Shown here one piece after another: positions 32,226-40,680 of a stretch of DNA of 43,765 nt. The notes beneath the pieces were generated by a model. That model did no database searches and was not told where the DNA came from. It worked only from the letters and a program-made list of their open reading frames with translations. This DNA comes from JBEKTY01 sp049515555 (GTDB lineage: Bacteria; Planctomycetota; Planctomycetia; Pirellulales; Thermoguttaceae), in contig JBEKTY010000055.1 of NCBI GenBank assembly GCA_049515555.1, positions 1-43,765 of the forward strand. The letters are read 5' to 3'. The translations under genes were made by a program, and so were the position numbers. Within the stretch, counting starts at the first letter, position 1; the number at the start of each line of letters is the position of its first letter.

Positions 32226-34526
32226 ATGCTATCGCACGGGAGTTTCCCGGCCACTTGCCTTCGGATTGCAACCGCTGTGGGTGTTGCGTGTGCGATGCTT
32301 TTCGCATCTCGGACCGGCGGCGGGCTGCGGGCCGGCGACGGCATTCCGTCGGCCGGCGCCGCGGCGGACGCGGAGCCTGCCCCTGGCGCAGGCGAGGATC
32401 GCGAGCGGCCGGAGCAGCCCGCCGTCGAATTACGGGTGACCGGGGAGTCGGCCCTCGCCTTGCAGAAGGTCGACGCGGCTTCAACGCCCGCGACAGCCAA
32501 GCCCGGCCAGAAAGCCGGCCGGCCAGCGGGCGAAGAGCCGGACGCATCGACCGGCGCGGCTGAATCGTCGCTGGGCGACCCGCTGGCGCCGGGACTGATG
32601 GAAATCCTGCACGACGAGATCGTCAAGGGCTTGCGGGAGCGGGAGATTACCGATCGTTTCGCCCGCTTCCAGCGATATGCGGGCTACAAGCTCGATAGCA
32701 CGGCCGGCCCGTATACGGGCTCGGAGTTGACCGGCAACTGCCGCTTGCGCTGGTACGACCACCTGCTGCGCAATCCGCTCGATGCCCCGGCCGAAGCCGA
32801 GGCCTTTACCCGCACGCTGCACACCGTCATCCGCAACGACCCCGGGGGCTTGGCCAAGGTGCTGCCGATGGCGGCCGAGAAGCTGGACCTGCCGCGGCAC
32901 GCGTCGCGCCCCTTTGCGGCGGCCGGCTCTCCGCAGGAGGCGCTGGAGGTGGTCAAAGAGGCCCTGGTCGAAGCCCAGACGGCCTACGCCGCCGCCCTGG
33001 CCCCCTTGACCAAGAGCGAGATCCACGAGCTCAGCGCGTACCTGTACCCGGTCATGGTCGGCAACAACAACGTCGGCCACACGCTGAACGATCGGGGTAC
33101 CGGCCGCCGCCTGTGCGACCTCGTCGAAAAGATGGACCGCAGCGCACTGCTGGACGCCGCGGAAGCCCTCGTCCCGCTCACCGATCCGAAACTGCTCGGC
33201 CAGTTGCGGCAATACCCCGATACGGGCAGCGTCGCGGTCGAGGGCATCAGCGGCCACGTGGTGGCCAAGATCGATACGCCCGCCGGGGCGATCGTCATCG
33301 GCGGCAAGGAGCCGAACACCTATCAGCTCGACGCGATGCGCGACGTGGCCGCCGTGATCGACCTGGGCGGCGGCAATACATATTACGAAGGCACTACCTC
33401 GCTGGAGCGGCCGCTGCTGGTAGTGCTCGACCTGGGCGGCAACAACGTCTACGAGGGCTCAAAGCCGGGCGTGCAAGGCGCCGCGATCCTGGGCGTGTCG
33501 ATGCTCCTGAACCTGGAAGGCGGCAATTCCTACGAGGCCCGCGACGTGGCCCAGGGCTCGTGCCTGGCCGGCGTCGGCATCCTCATCGACTACGGCGGCA
33601 AGAACCGCTATCGGGGCCTGCGCCGCGTGCAGGGTCAGGCCCTCGGCGGGCTGGGCCTCTTGATCGGCCGCGGCGGCCAGAACGATTACCACGCCGCCAT
33701 GTGGGCCCAAGGCTTCGGCGGTCCCATGGGCTTCGCACTGTTGGACGACCTGGCCGGCAACGACCATTATTATTGTGGCGGCCTGTATCCCAACTCCTAT
33801 AAGCCCGAAACGCCCGGCTACGAAGGCTGCTGCCAGGGCGTGGGGGCCGGCATCCGCCAGGTGGCCGACGGCGGCATCGGCGTCCTCCTCAACGGCGGCG
33901 GACACAACGTCTACGAATTCGATTACCTCGCCCATGGCGGCGGCTACTGGTGCGGCGTGGGCTTCGCCCGCGATTTCGCCGGCGGAAATCAGTACCTCAT
34001 CTGCCGCAAGGCCTTCGGCGGCCAGGAACGCTCCGAACGATCCTTTCAGCGCTTCGGCTGCGGCTGGGGCTGCCATTACGCCCTGGGCTTCTGCATCAAC
34101 GACGGCGGCGACAACGTCTACGAAGGCACCATCATGGGCAGCGGCATGGGCTGGGACTGCTCCGTGGGCGTGCTCTGCGATTTCGGCGGCAAGGACCACT
34201 TCGAGGCCACCGGCGGACTCACCCAGGGCTGCGGGGCCCAAGCCAGCCTCGGCATCCTCTTCCATTACGGCGACGATACCGTCTACGACGGCTACGGCCA
34301 GGGTTACGCGCCCTCCGGCATCAGCTATCACCACCTGCCAGACTGCGGCGGCAACTTCAGCTTCCTCGTCAATTACGGAAAGAATACGACCTACGGTTGC
34401 GGGGCCGACAGTTATACCTATATCCAGCGGGGCGCCCCCGGCGGATTCCTGATCAGCCGGCCGAAACATAACGAGCCCGAAACAATGGCTGCCAAGCCCG
34501 CCGCCAAGCTCCCGCCCGAGCCCTGA
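32226..34526 (+). CDS. Secreted glycine-rich beta-solenoid-like protein
   Basis: 766 residues. N-terminal signal-like segment (RIATAVGVACAMLFAS), a helical domain at about 100-330, then about ten turns of a repeat from about 335 to 740. The unit is roughly 20-45 residues with D(L/Y/F)GG(N/K)(N/D).Y followed by Q(G) and G.G(I/L)L, for example VIDLGGGNTYYEG, VLDLGGNNVYEGS, LIDYGGKNRYRG, LIGRGGQNDYHA, LLNGGGHNVYEF. This periodicity suggests a beta-helix or solenoid with Asn/Tyr ladders. No catalytic family is recognised. ATG 32226 has GAGGAG about 8 bases upstream. It forms a likely pair with the next secreted protein. Confidence 0.7.
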   Translation: MLSHGSFPATCLRIATAVGVACAMLFASRTGGGLRAGDGIPSAGAAADAEPAPGAGEDRERPEQPAVELRVTGESALALQKVDAASTPATAKPGQKAGRPAGEEPDASTGAAESSLGDPLAPGLMEILHDEIVKGLREREITDRFARFQRYAGYKLDSTAGPYTGSELTGNCRLRWYDHLLRNPLDAPAEAEAFTRTLHTVIRNDPGGLAKVLPMAAEKLDLPRHASRPFAAAGSPQEALEVVKEALVEAQTAYAAALAPLTKSEIHELSAYLYPVMVGNNNVGHTLNDRGTGRRLCDLVEKMDRSALLDAAEALVPLTDPKLLGQLRQYPDTGSVAVEGISGHVVAKIDTPAGAIVIGGKEPNTYQLDAMRDVAAVIDLGGGNTYYEGTTSLERPLLVVLDLGGNNVYEGSKPGVQGAAILGVSMLLNLEGGNSYEARDVAQGSCLAGVGILIDYGGKNRYRGLRRVQGQALGGLGLLIGRGGQNDYHAAMWAQGFGGPMGFALLDDLAGNDHYYCGGLYPNSYKPETPGYEGCCQGVGAGIRQVADGGIGVLLNGGGHNVYEFDYLAHGGGYWCGVGFARDFAGGNQYLICRKAFGGQERSERSFQRFGCGWGCHYALGFCINDGGDNVYEGTIMGSGMGWDCSVGVLCDFGGKDHFEATGGLTQGCGAQASLGILFHYGDDTVYDGYGQGYAPSGISYHHLPDCGGNFSFLVNYGKNTTYGCGADSYTYIQRGAPGGFLISRPKHNEPETMAAKPAAKLPPEP

Positions 34527-34609
34527 CGGGGGCCTTTTTCTCGCCCCGCAAGGATGGCGATTTACTGACGCTTAGTTTTTTGTCTGCTCGATTGGGGAGA
34601 TGCGCTGTG

Positions 34610-35929
34610 ATGTGCCATGCGAACCGTTCACGGGGACTGTCCCGATTTTCGTCCGACGAAAATGGGACTGTCCCCTTCGGCCGCACGTTGGCCGGTATCG
34701 TCGCGGGCCTGATCCTGGCAGTGTGCGGCGGCCCGGCACGCTCCGACGAAGCCACGACGCTGCTGCTCATCTACGACGAGCACGCCGCCGCCGCGCCCGT
34801 CGAGAAGGGGTTGCCCGCGGCGGGCAAGGGCGAGAGACCCGCCGCGCAATCGGCCGCGCCCAAGGGGCCCGACCAGACCCCGCCGCAGGCCGCCGCCCCG
34901 AAAAAGCCGCTGCCGATAAAAGAGCTATCCCCCGCGCTGGCCGCCCTGCGCGATCGGGTGCGGCCTACCCTGGCCGCGCTGCGGCAGGAGCCCTTCAATA
35001 CCCGCGACAGCTCGCCCGCCGACGTCATCCACTTCTGCTGGGCCTTCGGTTGCGACACGGAAGTGCTCGACGCCACGGCCGCGGGCGCGAAACTGAACGG
35101 CATTACCTGCCTCTGCTGGAACCTGCCCCTGGGCGGCGGCGAGCTGCTGACCGTCTGCGACGGGCACCTCGCCCCGCGGATCGGATTCGGCTACCAGGCC
35201 GGCCCTTCGCAATTGGCGGCCATGCTGGCCCTGGCCCGCGTGCCCCCCGAATACCCCGCCCGGGCCGGCGAAACCGTCCGCACCGTGGCCGACCTGATCG
35301 AGTACGAAAAGCTCTCCTGCCGCTCGGGCGCCGACATGTCGCTGAAGCTCATCGCCTTGTCGAACTACGTCCGGCAAGCCACCTGGAAGAATAGCCGGGG
35401 TGAAGAGTGGTCGCTGGCGCGGGTCGTCAAGGAGGAGCTGGCCCGCAGCGTGGCCGACACGCCGCACGCCGCCACTAACCGCGTGCTGGGCCTGAGCATC
35501 GCCTTGGACCGGCTCCGCCGCCGCGATCAGCCGATCGTGGGCGATTTCCTGCGGGCCCAGCAGTACGTCGATGAGTCGTGCGACTACGCACTGCGGGCCC
35601 AGAACCCCGACGGAAGCTGGAACGGGGCCGGCCGCCAGGACGCCGCCGCCGTGTTGGCCATGACCGGCCACGTGCTGGAATGGCTGGTCCTGACGCTCCC
35701 GCCAGCCCGCCTGGAGAGTGCCCCCATCGTGCAATCGGTGCAGTACGTGGCCGAAGTGCTGAGCTCGCAGCGCTATCGCGGCAGCGTGCCGTCGCTCAGC
35801 AGCCGGGAAATGGAGTCGGTGACCCGCGCCGCCCACGCCCTGGTGGTTTACGATCAGCGGGTATTCGCCCCGGCCGACCCGCCCCCCGCTCCGCCCGAAA
35901 AACCCGCCGACGCCCCGGCGAAGCAGTAA
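34610..35929 (+). CDS. Secreted alpha/alpha-toroid-like protein, unknown
   Basis: About 439 residues. A hydrophobic export segment (TLAGIVAGLILAVCGG) lies 27-42 residues from the start, followed by a Pro/Ala-rich linker (about 60-105) and a helical domain. SCDYALRAQNPDGSWNG resembles the Q-x-DGSW repeat of squalene/terpene cyclase-type alpha/alpha toroids, here probably a structural fold rather than a cyclase. The first 27 residues (SRFSSDENGTVP) are encoded by a palindromic repeat at 34635-34678, so a start closer to the hydrophobic segment (for example TTG 34688) is possible. Co-oriented with the solenoid gene 83 bases upstream. Confidence 0.6.
   Translation: MCHANRSRGLSRFSSDENGTVPFGRTLAGIVAGLILAVCGGPARSDEATTLLLIYDEHAAAAPVEKGLPAAGKGERPAAQSAAPKGPDQTPPQAAAPKKPLPIKELSPALAALRDRVRPTLAALRQEPFNTRDSSPADVIHFCWAFGCDTEVLDATAAGAKLNGITCLCWNLPLGGGELLTVCDGHLAPRIGFGYQAGPSQLAAMLALARVPPEYPARAGETVRTVADLIEYEKLSCRSGADMSLKLIALSNYVRQATWKNSRGEEWSLARVVKEELARSVADTPHAATNRVLGLSIALDRLRRRDQPIVGDFLRAQQYVDESCDYALRAQNPDGSWNGAGRQDAAAVLAMTGHVLEWLVLTLPPARLESAPIVQSVQYVAEVLSSQRYRGSVPSLSSREMESVTRAAHALVVYDQRVFAPADPPPAPPEKPADAPAKQ
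34635..34678. repeat. GGGACTGTCCC palindrome inside the 5' coding region
   Basis: CGGGGACTGTCCCGATTTTC faces GAAAATGGGACTGTCCCC in inverted orientation with a short GTCC/GACG centre, about 21 bp with one gap or mismatch. It looks like a dispersed intergenic repeat, yet it is translated in the frame of the toroid-like gene. Confidence 0.65.
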
Positions 35930-35984
35930 ACCTCGTCCCGCTCGACAACGCCCGGCAAGAATACCTGAAACGAAAGGCGAACTG

Positions 35985-36114
35985 ACTCAAACTGCAAACG
36001 TCCCCGTCCGGCCTTGTGCCGCCGGAGGACAAGAAAGTCGCTTTGTTGCGGAGTTGTAGTGAAGAATCAGCGCTCCGTGTGGGCAAGCCCCACGGGGGCG
36101 TTTACAGTTTGAGT
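35985..36114. repeat. 130-bp element with terminal inverted repeats, copy B
   Basis: The ends ACTCAAACTGCAAACGTCCC (35985 on) and GGGGGCGTTTACAGTTTGAGT (ending 36114) are 22-bp inverted repeats with two mismatches, both G-T type on one strand. Inside are TCCGGC-CTTGTGCC-GCCGGA and CCGTGTGGGC-AAG-CCCCACGG hairpins. Copy A at 8051-8249 has the same stem order with a longer middle. The element ends 9 bases before the tRNA-Leu remnant. Confidence 0.65.
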
Positions 36115-36123
36115 CATCAGCAG

Positions 36124-36175
36124 TGCGGACGCCGGGACTTGAACCCGGATGCCTTGCGGCACAAGATCCTAAGTC
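36124..36175 (-). other. tRNA-Leu(UAG) 3' half, putative attachment site
   Basis: Reading the minus strand gives GACTTAGGATCTTG (anticodon loop with TAG), variable arm TGCC-GCAA-GGCA, T arm CCGGG-TTCAAGT-CCCGG and acceptor CGTCCGCA. The 5' half is absent: the 5' strand of the anticodon stem should read CAAGA but is ATGGA, and the D arm and matching acceptor strand GCGGACG are missing. The break lies at the anticodon loop, a classic integration point. In such sites the 3' half is duplicated at the far end, so an intact tRNA-Leu is expected beyond the right edge. Confidence 0.75.
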
Positions 36176-36445
36176 CATTTTACACGTGCGTACACTACCC
36201 GCAAGAAGCGCGAACATGCGATTATCTGGGGGAAAACGTGGGGTAGCATCGGGACGGAAGCGCGCGCGAAGGACGCGCGAAGGGGGCGGAAGGTAACATA
36301 TTGGGTAACAGTGGACCTGGAATAACCTGGTTCACCGGGAAGGACGATGGGCTGGGAGTGGTGAGCGCCGGACCTCGCCGATTCATTCGGAGCGCGGTTT
36401 GGCAGAGGGTCAAGCGGGACTTACCGTGCGACTAGCCAATCTGGG
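36176..36445. other. Element left-end region, no gene seen
   Basis: Right of the tRNA break there is non-coding DNA with recurring short motifs such as AACGTGGGGTA, GGTAACATATTGGGTAACA and the CGCGCGAAGGACGCGCGAAG repeat. These could be arm-type binding sites or debris at the element end, but no motif is decisive. Confidence 0.35.
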
Positions 36446-36664
36446 AATGAACCCCCGTCTGCCCTGGACGCTACGAACACTCAGCAACGGCTCGCCGCAC
36501 TGCTGGCCGGAAGTCAGACCGACGCGCCTACCGAGTGAGAGGGCCTCCGGCCTCCGCAGCCTTTCGCCGGAACCGCGCTGACAAACCGGGCGTGGCCGAC
36601 GCTGCCCCCGGCGACCCAGGCGGGCATCGTGGCACTGGCCCGGGGTGACAGGAAAGACGCATGA
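36446..36664 (+). pseudogene. Decayed small ORF of integrase-module type
   Basis: One frame gives NEPPSALDATNTQQRLAALL, AGSQTDAPTE, a TGA at 36536-36538, then EGLRPPQPFAGTALTNRAW and PTLPPATQAGIVALARGDRK before TGA at 36662-36664. The phrase WPTLP.A..AGI.A(L/M).. resembles the C-terminal end of short proteins seen next to tyrosine recombinases in planctomycete elements. If so, the integrase module was here and has decayed. The final TGA overlaps an ATG at 36661 of a Pro/Ala/Gly-rich 82-codon ORF of unknown nature. Confidence 0.35.
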
Positions 36665-37873
36665 CCGCACCCGGCCCCCAAACCGCCCCACACGTGCCCC
36701 ACGTACCCCCACGTGCCCCATCAAACGCGGCTGGCGGGGACAGCGGTAGGTATGCGGGGCGGGCCGCGGGCCGTCGCTCGGCCTCTTTCCGCCAATCCTT
36801 AGATCGACGGAAAGATGGTGCCCTCACCCTCTCCCAGCTTGCCTACTATATGCCCAGCCTACCACAGCTACCAGGCCCCCCTGCCGGGAGTCCCAACGGC
36901 AACTGCTAGCGCCCCTCCCGGTTTTCTTGAGATTGGCCCTGGCAATTTGGGGATTATTGCGGCGCCATTGGCGAGCGGGCTTACGGACCCGGCGATGGTT
37001 AGGGGTTGTTGACACGGCGGTAGGGGGAAGGTAATCGGGTTACGCCCGCCTGCCCATGCCCCGCACAAATCGTCCCCGGTTCCCGACGCAATCCATTCTG
37101 GCGGCTGGGTCCAGTAGATGACCGATGTAATACATTGCACCGCAATTAGTTGCGACCATTCTGCCAGCCTATCATAGCAGCCCAGCCGGAGGGTGGGCCC
37201 CCAGCACCGACCGCCCGCACGCTGTTTTAGGCCCTCCTATGCGAACCTCCACTTCCCGGAGTGCCCTAGCATTAGGAGGCTAACCTACCTACCTACCTAC
37301 CTGCAATGCGCGCGCGGGAGGCGGTTTTACCTACCGATGTGGAGGACATGCCTGAGACGCGAGCAGCGTAGCGTCTGCCCGGCCTGTCGCGGGGCGCGTA
37401 AAACCGGCCACTTACGAGGAGTGAAGATGGGGAATATAGCCTTCAGCAACCCCTTGCTGATGATGGGGACCTTAGGCGAAACGACTCGCGATGGCCGCTA
37501 CGCTTTCGCCTTGACGCTGGCGTAATCCTGCCCAACTCCCCCATTATTCCGCTGGCTAGGTTAGCGTGGAGGCAGCAGGCCCCCACGGAGCGGGTTACGC
37601 CACCCGATCTAGCCTGCGCTCCCTTGAGTCCACCCGGCAAGTTACCGCAATTTTCGGGGTGGTGGACCATTTTAGTGCCTCCCCTGAGAATCGGTGGCAT
37701 TGGTTAAGCAGCAACACCGTCTTCGCGCGCAGTGTTGCCAGCCTACCCGGTGATACGATCCCCGGCAGCGGCTTGGTACGGGTTGGACACCGATTGTCTG
37801 CCCCTCGAAACTCGTCACGATGGGGGCGGCTGTCACGATGACCGGCCCCTTTGTCACCAGCAGTACCGTGAAC
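36665..37873. other. Degenerate region of the element, small ORFs only
   Basis: About 1.2 kb without a confident gene. The direct repeat CACGTGCCCCACGTACCCCC lies at 36696-36715. The ORF 37193-37525 (plus) contains VCPACRGARKTGHLRG, a possible zinc-ribbon half with one CxxC; a start at 37338 (MWRTCLRREQRSVCPAC) is plausible, but no family is recognised. Five ACCT units lie at 37283-37302. Confidence 0.3.
37283..37302. repeat. (ACCT)5 microsatellite
   Basis: Five perfect ACCT units in a row. Four-base tracts of this kind can slip and, inside a reading frame, switch it on or off; here it lies in a region without a confident gene. Confidence 0.8.
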
Positions 37874-40072
37874 TTAGGGCGTGAAAAGTAAGCCTTGGAC
37901 ACAGGGGCCTCGCGGGATGGATCCAAATGTCGGGTGTACATTCTGCCGCCGGATGAACTGGGGTTCGTCATCCTGGATGAACTCGGGTTCGTCATACTCG
38001 GGCAAACCGTCGCACGGCTCCGGCGGCTCCGAACGGCAGCGCTCCCAGACCCGCTCGGCATCGCCGAAGTCGAGGTTCTCGACTAGGCTCTTGGCCAGTT
38101 CCATCGTCATGGACCTGCTTTCGGCGGACATCGCAGCCAACCCTTCCACCGAGAACTGCCCTTCCAGGGCCAGCGAGGCATCGAGCTTCTGTGCCATCAG
38201 CGCCATCGCTCGGGCCTGCATGGTCTCCCGGTAGTACAGGTAATAGACCCGGCAGGGGTGCTTCTGGCCGATCCGCCAGGAACGGCGGGATGCCTGCCGC
38301 AAGGTGAACAGGTCGTAGCCCGTCTCGTAGAAGATGAGCGACGGGAAGTTGTGGGCCCCCATCGCATCGAACAGGGTCAGGCCGGTACGTACCGGCTGGG
38401 GATGGGAAATAATCACGTCCACCCCCGGGGCATTTCTGGCGATCCACGAACTGCGGTTCCGGGTGGGAACCTTGTCAGCCTCCAGGGTCTTGGCCGTGAA
38501 CCCGGCCTGCTGAATGATCTTCTCCAGTCGTTCCAAGACGGGATGGGTGCTGGTGTAGACGCAGAATACCCAGCATTGCCGGCCCTGGGCCTTCTCTTGC
38601 CGCAGGATCTCCAGCAGCTTCTTCTCCTTGGGCCAGAGGCAATGGCTGTTCAGCGTCGGCGGGCAAGTCACCGCAACGAATCGCCCCGCCTTATCGACGT
38701 ACCCGACCGGTTTCCAGTCGTAGGGATAATCGGGATACGCCAAGAGGGCATGGAGCATCGCGGACAGGAGTTGGTGGTTGCCTTTCCGCAAGAGTTCGGC
38801 CACGGCCTCCTTGAGATCGCCTTCCATTTCGCGGTACGGTTGCTCAAGGTCGGCGCTCATGCGAACGGGAGTCGGATGCTCGCCGTAGGCCGGCAAGTCC
38901 GCGGCGACATCCTTCAGACTGAGGAAGATCGTGTTGCCGATCAGGTGCCGGCCGTACAGCGTGGGCATGATACCCGGCTGCTCCGCCTGCCGCTTGGTGG
39001 TGTTCCTGCCGTTGCTTCGCCGATTATCGCAAGCCGGGCCGCTCTTCTCCGTTACGATCGTATCCACCCGGCCGTAGCGGCGGGCGAACTCCATATCGTC
39101 TTCCCACGCCAGATGCTCGGCCTTGAGGCTTGTTGGGGACAACCGGAACAACAGGGACCGGACGTGGCTTGCCTTGCCTCCGATCAGGGTGCCCGTCATA
39201 CCGATTACCTTGCGGCAGGAGGCCACCAGGGCTCCCAAGGCGTTGGCCCGTGCGGAGGTGTCGGCCTTCTCCTCGTGGACCTCGTCGCAGATCAGGTAGT
39301 CGAACACGCCCTTCATGTGCTTGTGGACGTATTCGGCCGGCGCCCAAACCGCCTGGCCTTCGGCGTATTGCCACAAGGGTGCTCCGCAAAGGCGAGTGAC
39401 GGGATTGCTCTCCTTGTCGTAATCGACGGTGATTTCGGCCGTACACCGCTTCCTGGACCGCTCCAGGTCTTTCATGCTGAGGAAACTGCCTTCCCCATTG
39501 GCCTTCTCCCGTAACTGGGCCCCGCAGTCGGGACAGCGGAGCATGCCGCGGCGGTCCTTGACGGCGGCGGCCCGCCAGTAGGGGCCGTTCTTGGCGATGG
39601 TCTCGCCCATGATGAGCCACGTCGGCTTGGTCGGTTTTGTTCGAGGATAGGACAGCAACTCCCGCCACTTCTCCAGGACGTGGACCTCGACCGTCCCCTC
39701 CCGGAAAACCTGCCGCAACTCGGCCTGCCAGGTCTGGACCAGATGCGGTGGGCACATGACGATGGCCCGATAGGGCTTCCCCGCGGCATGGGCCTGGACC
39801 GTGCAGGCCCCCATCTGGCTCTTCCCCGTCCCGCATTCGCAGCACAGGAAGACCGCATTCTGCCGGTCGAGGGTCTTGACGGCTGCCGTGACAACGTGGG
39901 CCTGGGCAGGCAGCATCGGCCGTTTCAAGTCCAGCGCGACCACGGTATCCGTCGCCGGGACGTGCAGGGGCTCGAATGCCTGCCGGGCACGATCCGCCAC
40001 CAGCGACCCGTAGCGATCCAGATACTCTTTGACGGTTTCGCAGTTCATTGTGAAGTTCCTGGGGTTTGGCAT
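37874..40072 (-). CDS. SNF2/DEAD-type helicase with internal zinc ribbon
   Basis: 732 residues of a superfamily 2 ATPase. Seen are CECGTGKSQ (Walker A, K84), CPPHLVQTW (motif Ia), CDEVHE (263-267, motif II), GMTGTLIGG (motif III, about 291-299) and QASRRSWRIGQ (593-603, SNF2-type motif VI). Between motifs I and II is a Cys insert: C180PDC183, C210 and C229, probably a zinc ribbon. The C-terminus is acidic (DEPEFIQDDEPQFI). It is the last gene of the minus-strand operon. Its ATG overlaps the upstream stop (TAATG). It may remodel or translocate element DNA, and a role beside a methyltransferase suggests protection from host restriction or a related function. Confidence 0.82.
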   Translation of the reverse strand: MPNPRNFTMNCETVKEYLDRYGSLVADRARQAFEPLHVPATDTVVALDLKRPMLPAQAHVVTAAVKTLDRQNAVFLCCECGTGKSQMGACTVQAHAAGKPYRAIVMCPPHLVQTWQAELRQVFREGTVEVHVLEKWRELLSYPRTKPTKPTWLIMGETIAKNGPYWRAAAVKDRRGMLRCPDCGAQLREKANGEGSFLSMKDLERSRKRCTAEITVDYDKESNPVTRLCGAPLWQYAEGQAVWAPAEYVHKHMKGVFDYLICDEVHEEKADTSARANALGALVASCRKVIGMTGTLIGGKASHVRSLLFRLSPTSLKAEHLAWEDDMEFARRYGRVDTIVTEKSGPACDNRRSNGRNTTKRQAEQPGIMPTLYGRHLIGNTIFLSLKDVAADLPAYGEHPTPVRMSADLEQPYREMEGDLKEAVAELLRKGNHQLLSAMLHALLAYPDYPYDWKPVGYVDKAGRFVAVTCPPTLNSHCLWPKEKKLLEILRQEKAQGRQCWVFCVYTSTHPVLERLEKIIQQAGFTAKTLEADKVPTRNRSSWIARNAPGVDVIISHPQPVRTGLTLFDAMGAHNFPSLIFYETGYDLFTLRQASRRSWRIGQKHPCRVYYLYYRETMQARAMALMAQKLDASLALEGQFSVEGLAAMSAESRSMTMELAKSLVENLDFGDAERVWERCRSEPPEPCDGLPEYDEPEFIQDDEPQFIRRQNVHPTFGSIPRGPCVQGLLFTP

Positions 40073-40677
40073 TACGCCACCATGCGGAGATAGCCTTCCT
40101 TCACGCCCAACGTGACCAGGGCGTCCAGTTCGTCGGGCTCGGTCTTCAGCACGCCCACCGTGGATTCAAAACCGTTGGCAACGACAATTCCGCCGCCCTG
40201 GGCCATGGTTGTCTTCAGCCAGGGAATCCAAGCCCTCAACAGCGGCGTGGTGTATCGCGGCCCCGTCAGTTCGGCCCAAAGGTGATCATCGCTCATGTCC
40301 GGCATCAGCCCCGGAATCTTCGCCAATGCGACCAGGTGGACGACACCGGGGGCCAGCTTCGATACGGCGGCGGTGTAGGTGACGGGCTTGCCGTCGAACG
40401 TGATCCGCGCCTTGAGCAGCCGCTCGGTCGGCTCGCTTTCCAGCACGAACTCGGCTTGGACATCCGGTTGGTACAGGCTTGCCCGAACCGACTTGACGGA
40501 CGTGTCGGGCCCGGTGGCGCTGAGCAACAGCAGCCCCGGACACTCGTGGCCGTACCGTCGCCGCATCTTCATCCTGCCGCCGTACCCGCTCGACCAGGCC
40601 GCCGCATGGCAGCGGAGCCGGAACTCGCACTTGGCGGTTTTCATTACCAGCGGGGGAAGTTCAATTTCCTCAGCCAT
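40072..40677 (-). CDS. Unknown protein between methylase and helicase
   Basis: 201 residues. I recognise no family. It is soluble, alpha/beta-looking, with GLLLLSATGPDTSVKSV, a repeated TGP(R/D) feel and a C-terminus GVLKTEPDELDALVTLGVKE. It has no signal, membrane segment or Cys cluster. GGAG lies 6 bases before its ATG, and its stop overlaps the helicase start, so translation is coupled. Because its neighbours are a DNA methyltransferase and a helicase, it may be an accessory subunit; this is context only. Confidence 0.6.
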   Translation of the reverse strand: MAEEIELPPLVMKTAKCEFRLRCHAAAWSSGYGGRMKMRRRYGHECPGLLLLSATGPDTSVKSVRASLYQPDVQAEFVLESEPTERLLKARITFDGKPVTYTAAVSKLAPGVVHLVALAKIPGLMPDMSDDHLWAELTGPRYTTPLLRAWIPWLKTTMAQGGGIVVANGFESTVGVLKTEPDELDALVTLGVKEGYLRMVA

Positions 40678-40680
40678 ACG

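Noticed and set aside
34519..34539. Terminator after the solenoid gene (GCCC...GGGC with five T)
   Set aside because: The stem is only about four base pairs and overlaps the stop codon; too weak to call.
36124..36207. An intact tRNA-Leu gene
   Set aside because: The 5' acceptor strand, D arm and one side of the anticodon stem do not match, so only the 3' half is present.
37443..38061. Minus-strand ORFs downstream of the helicase
   Set aside because: Low-complexity Arg/Ser/Gly composition, no start signals, and overlap with non-coding repeats.
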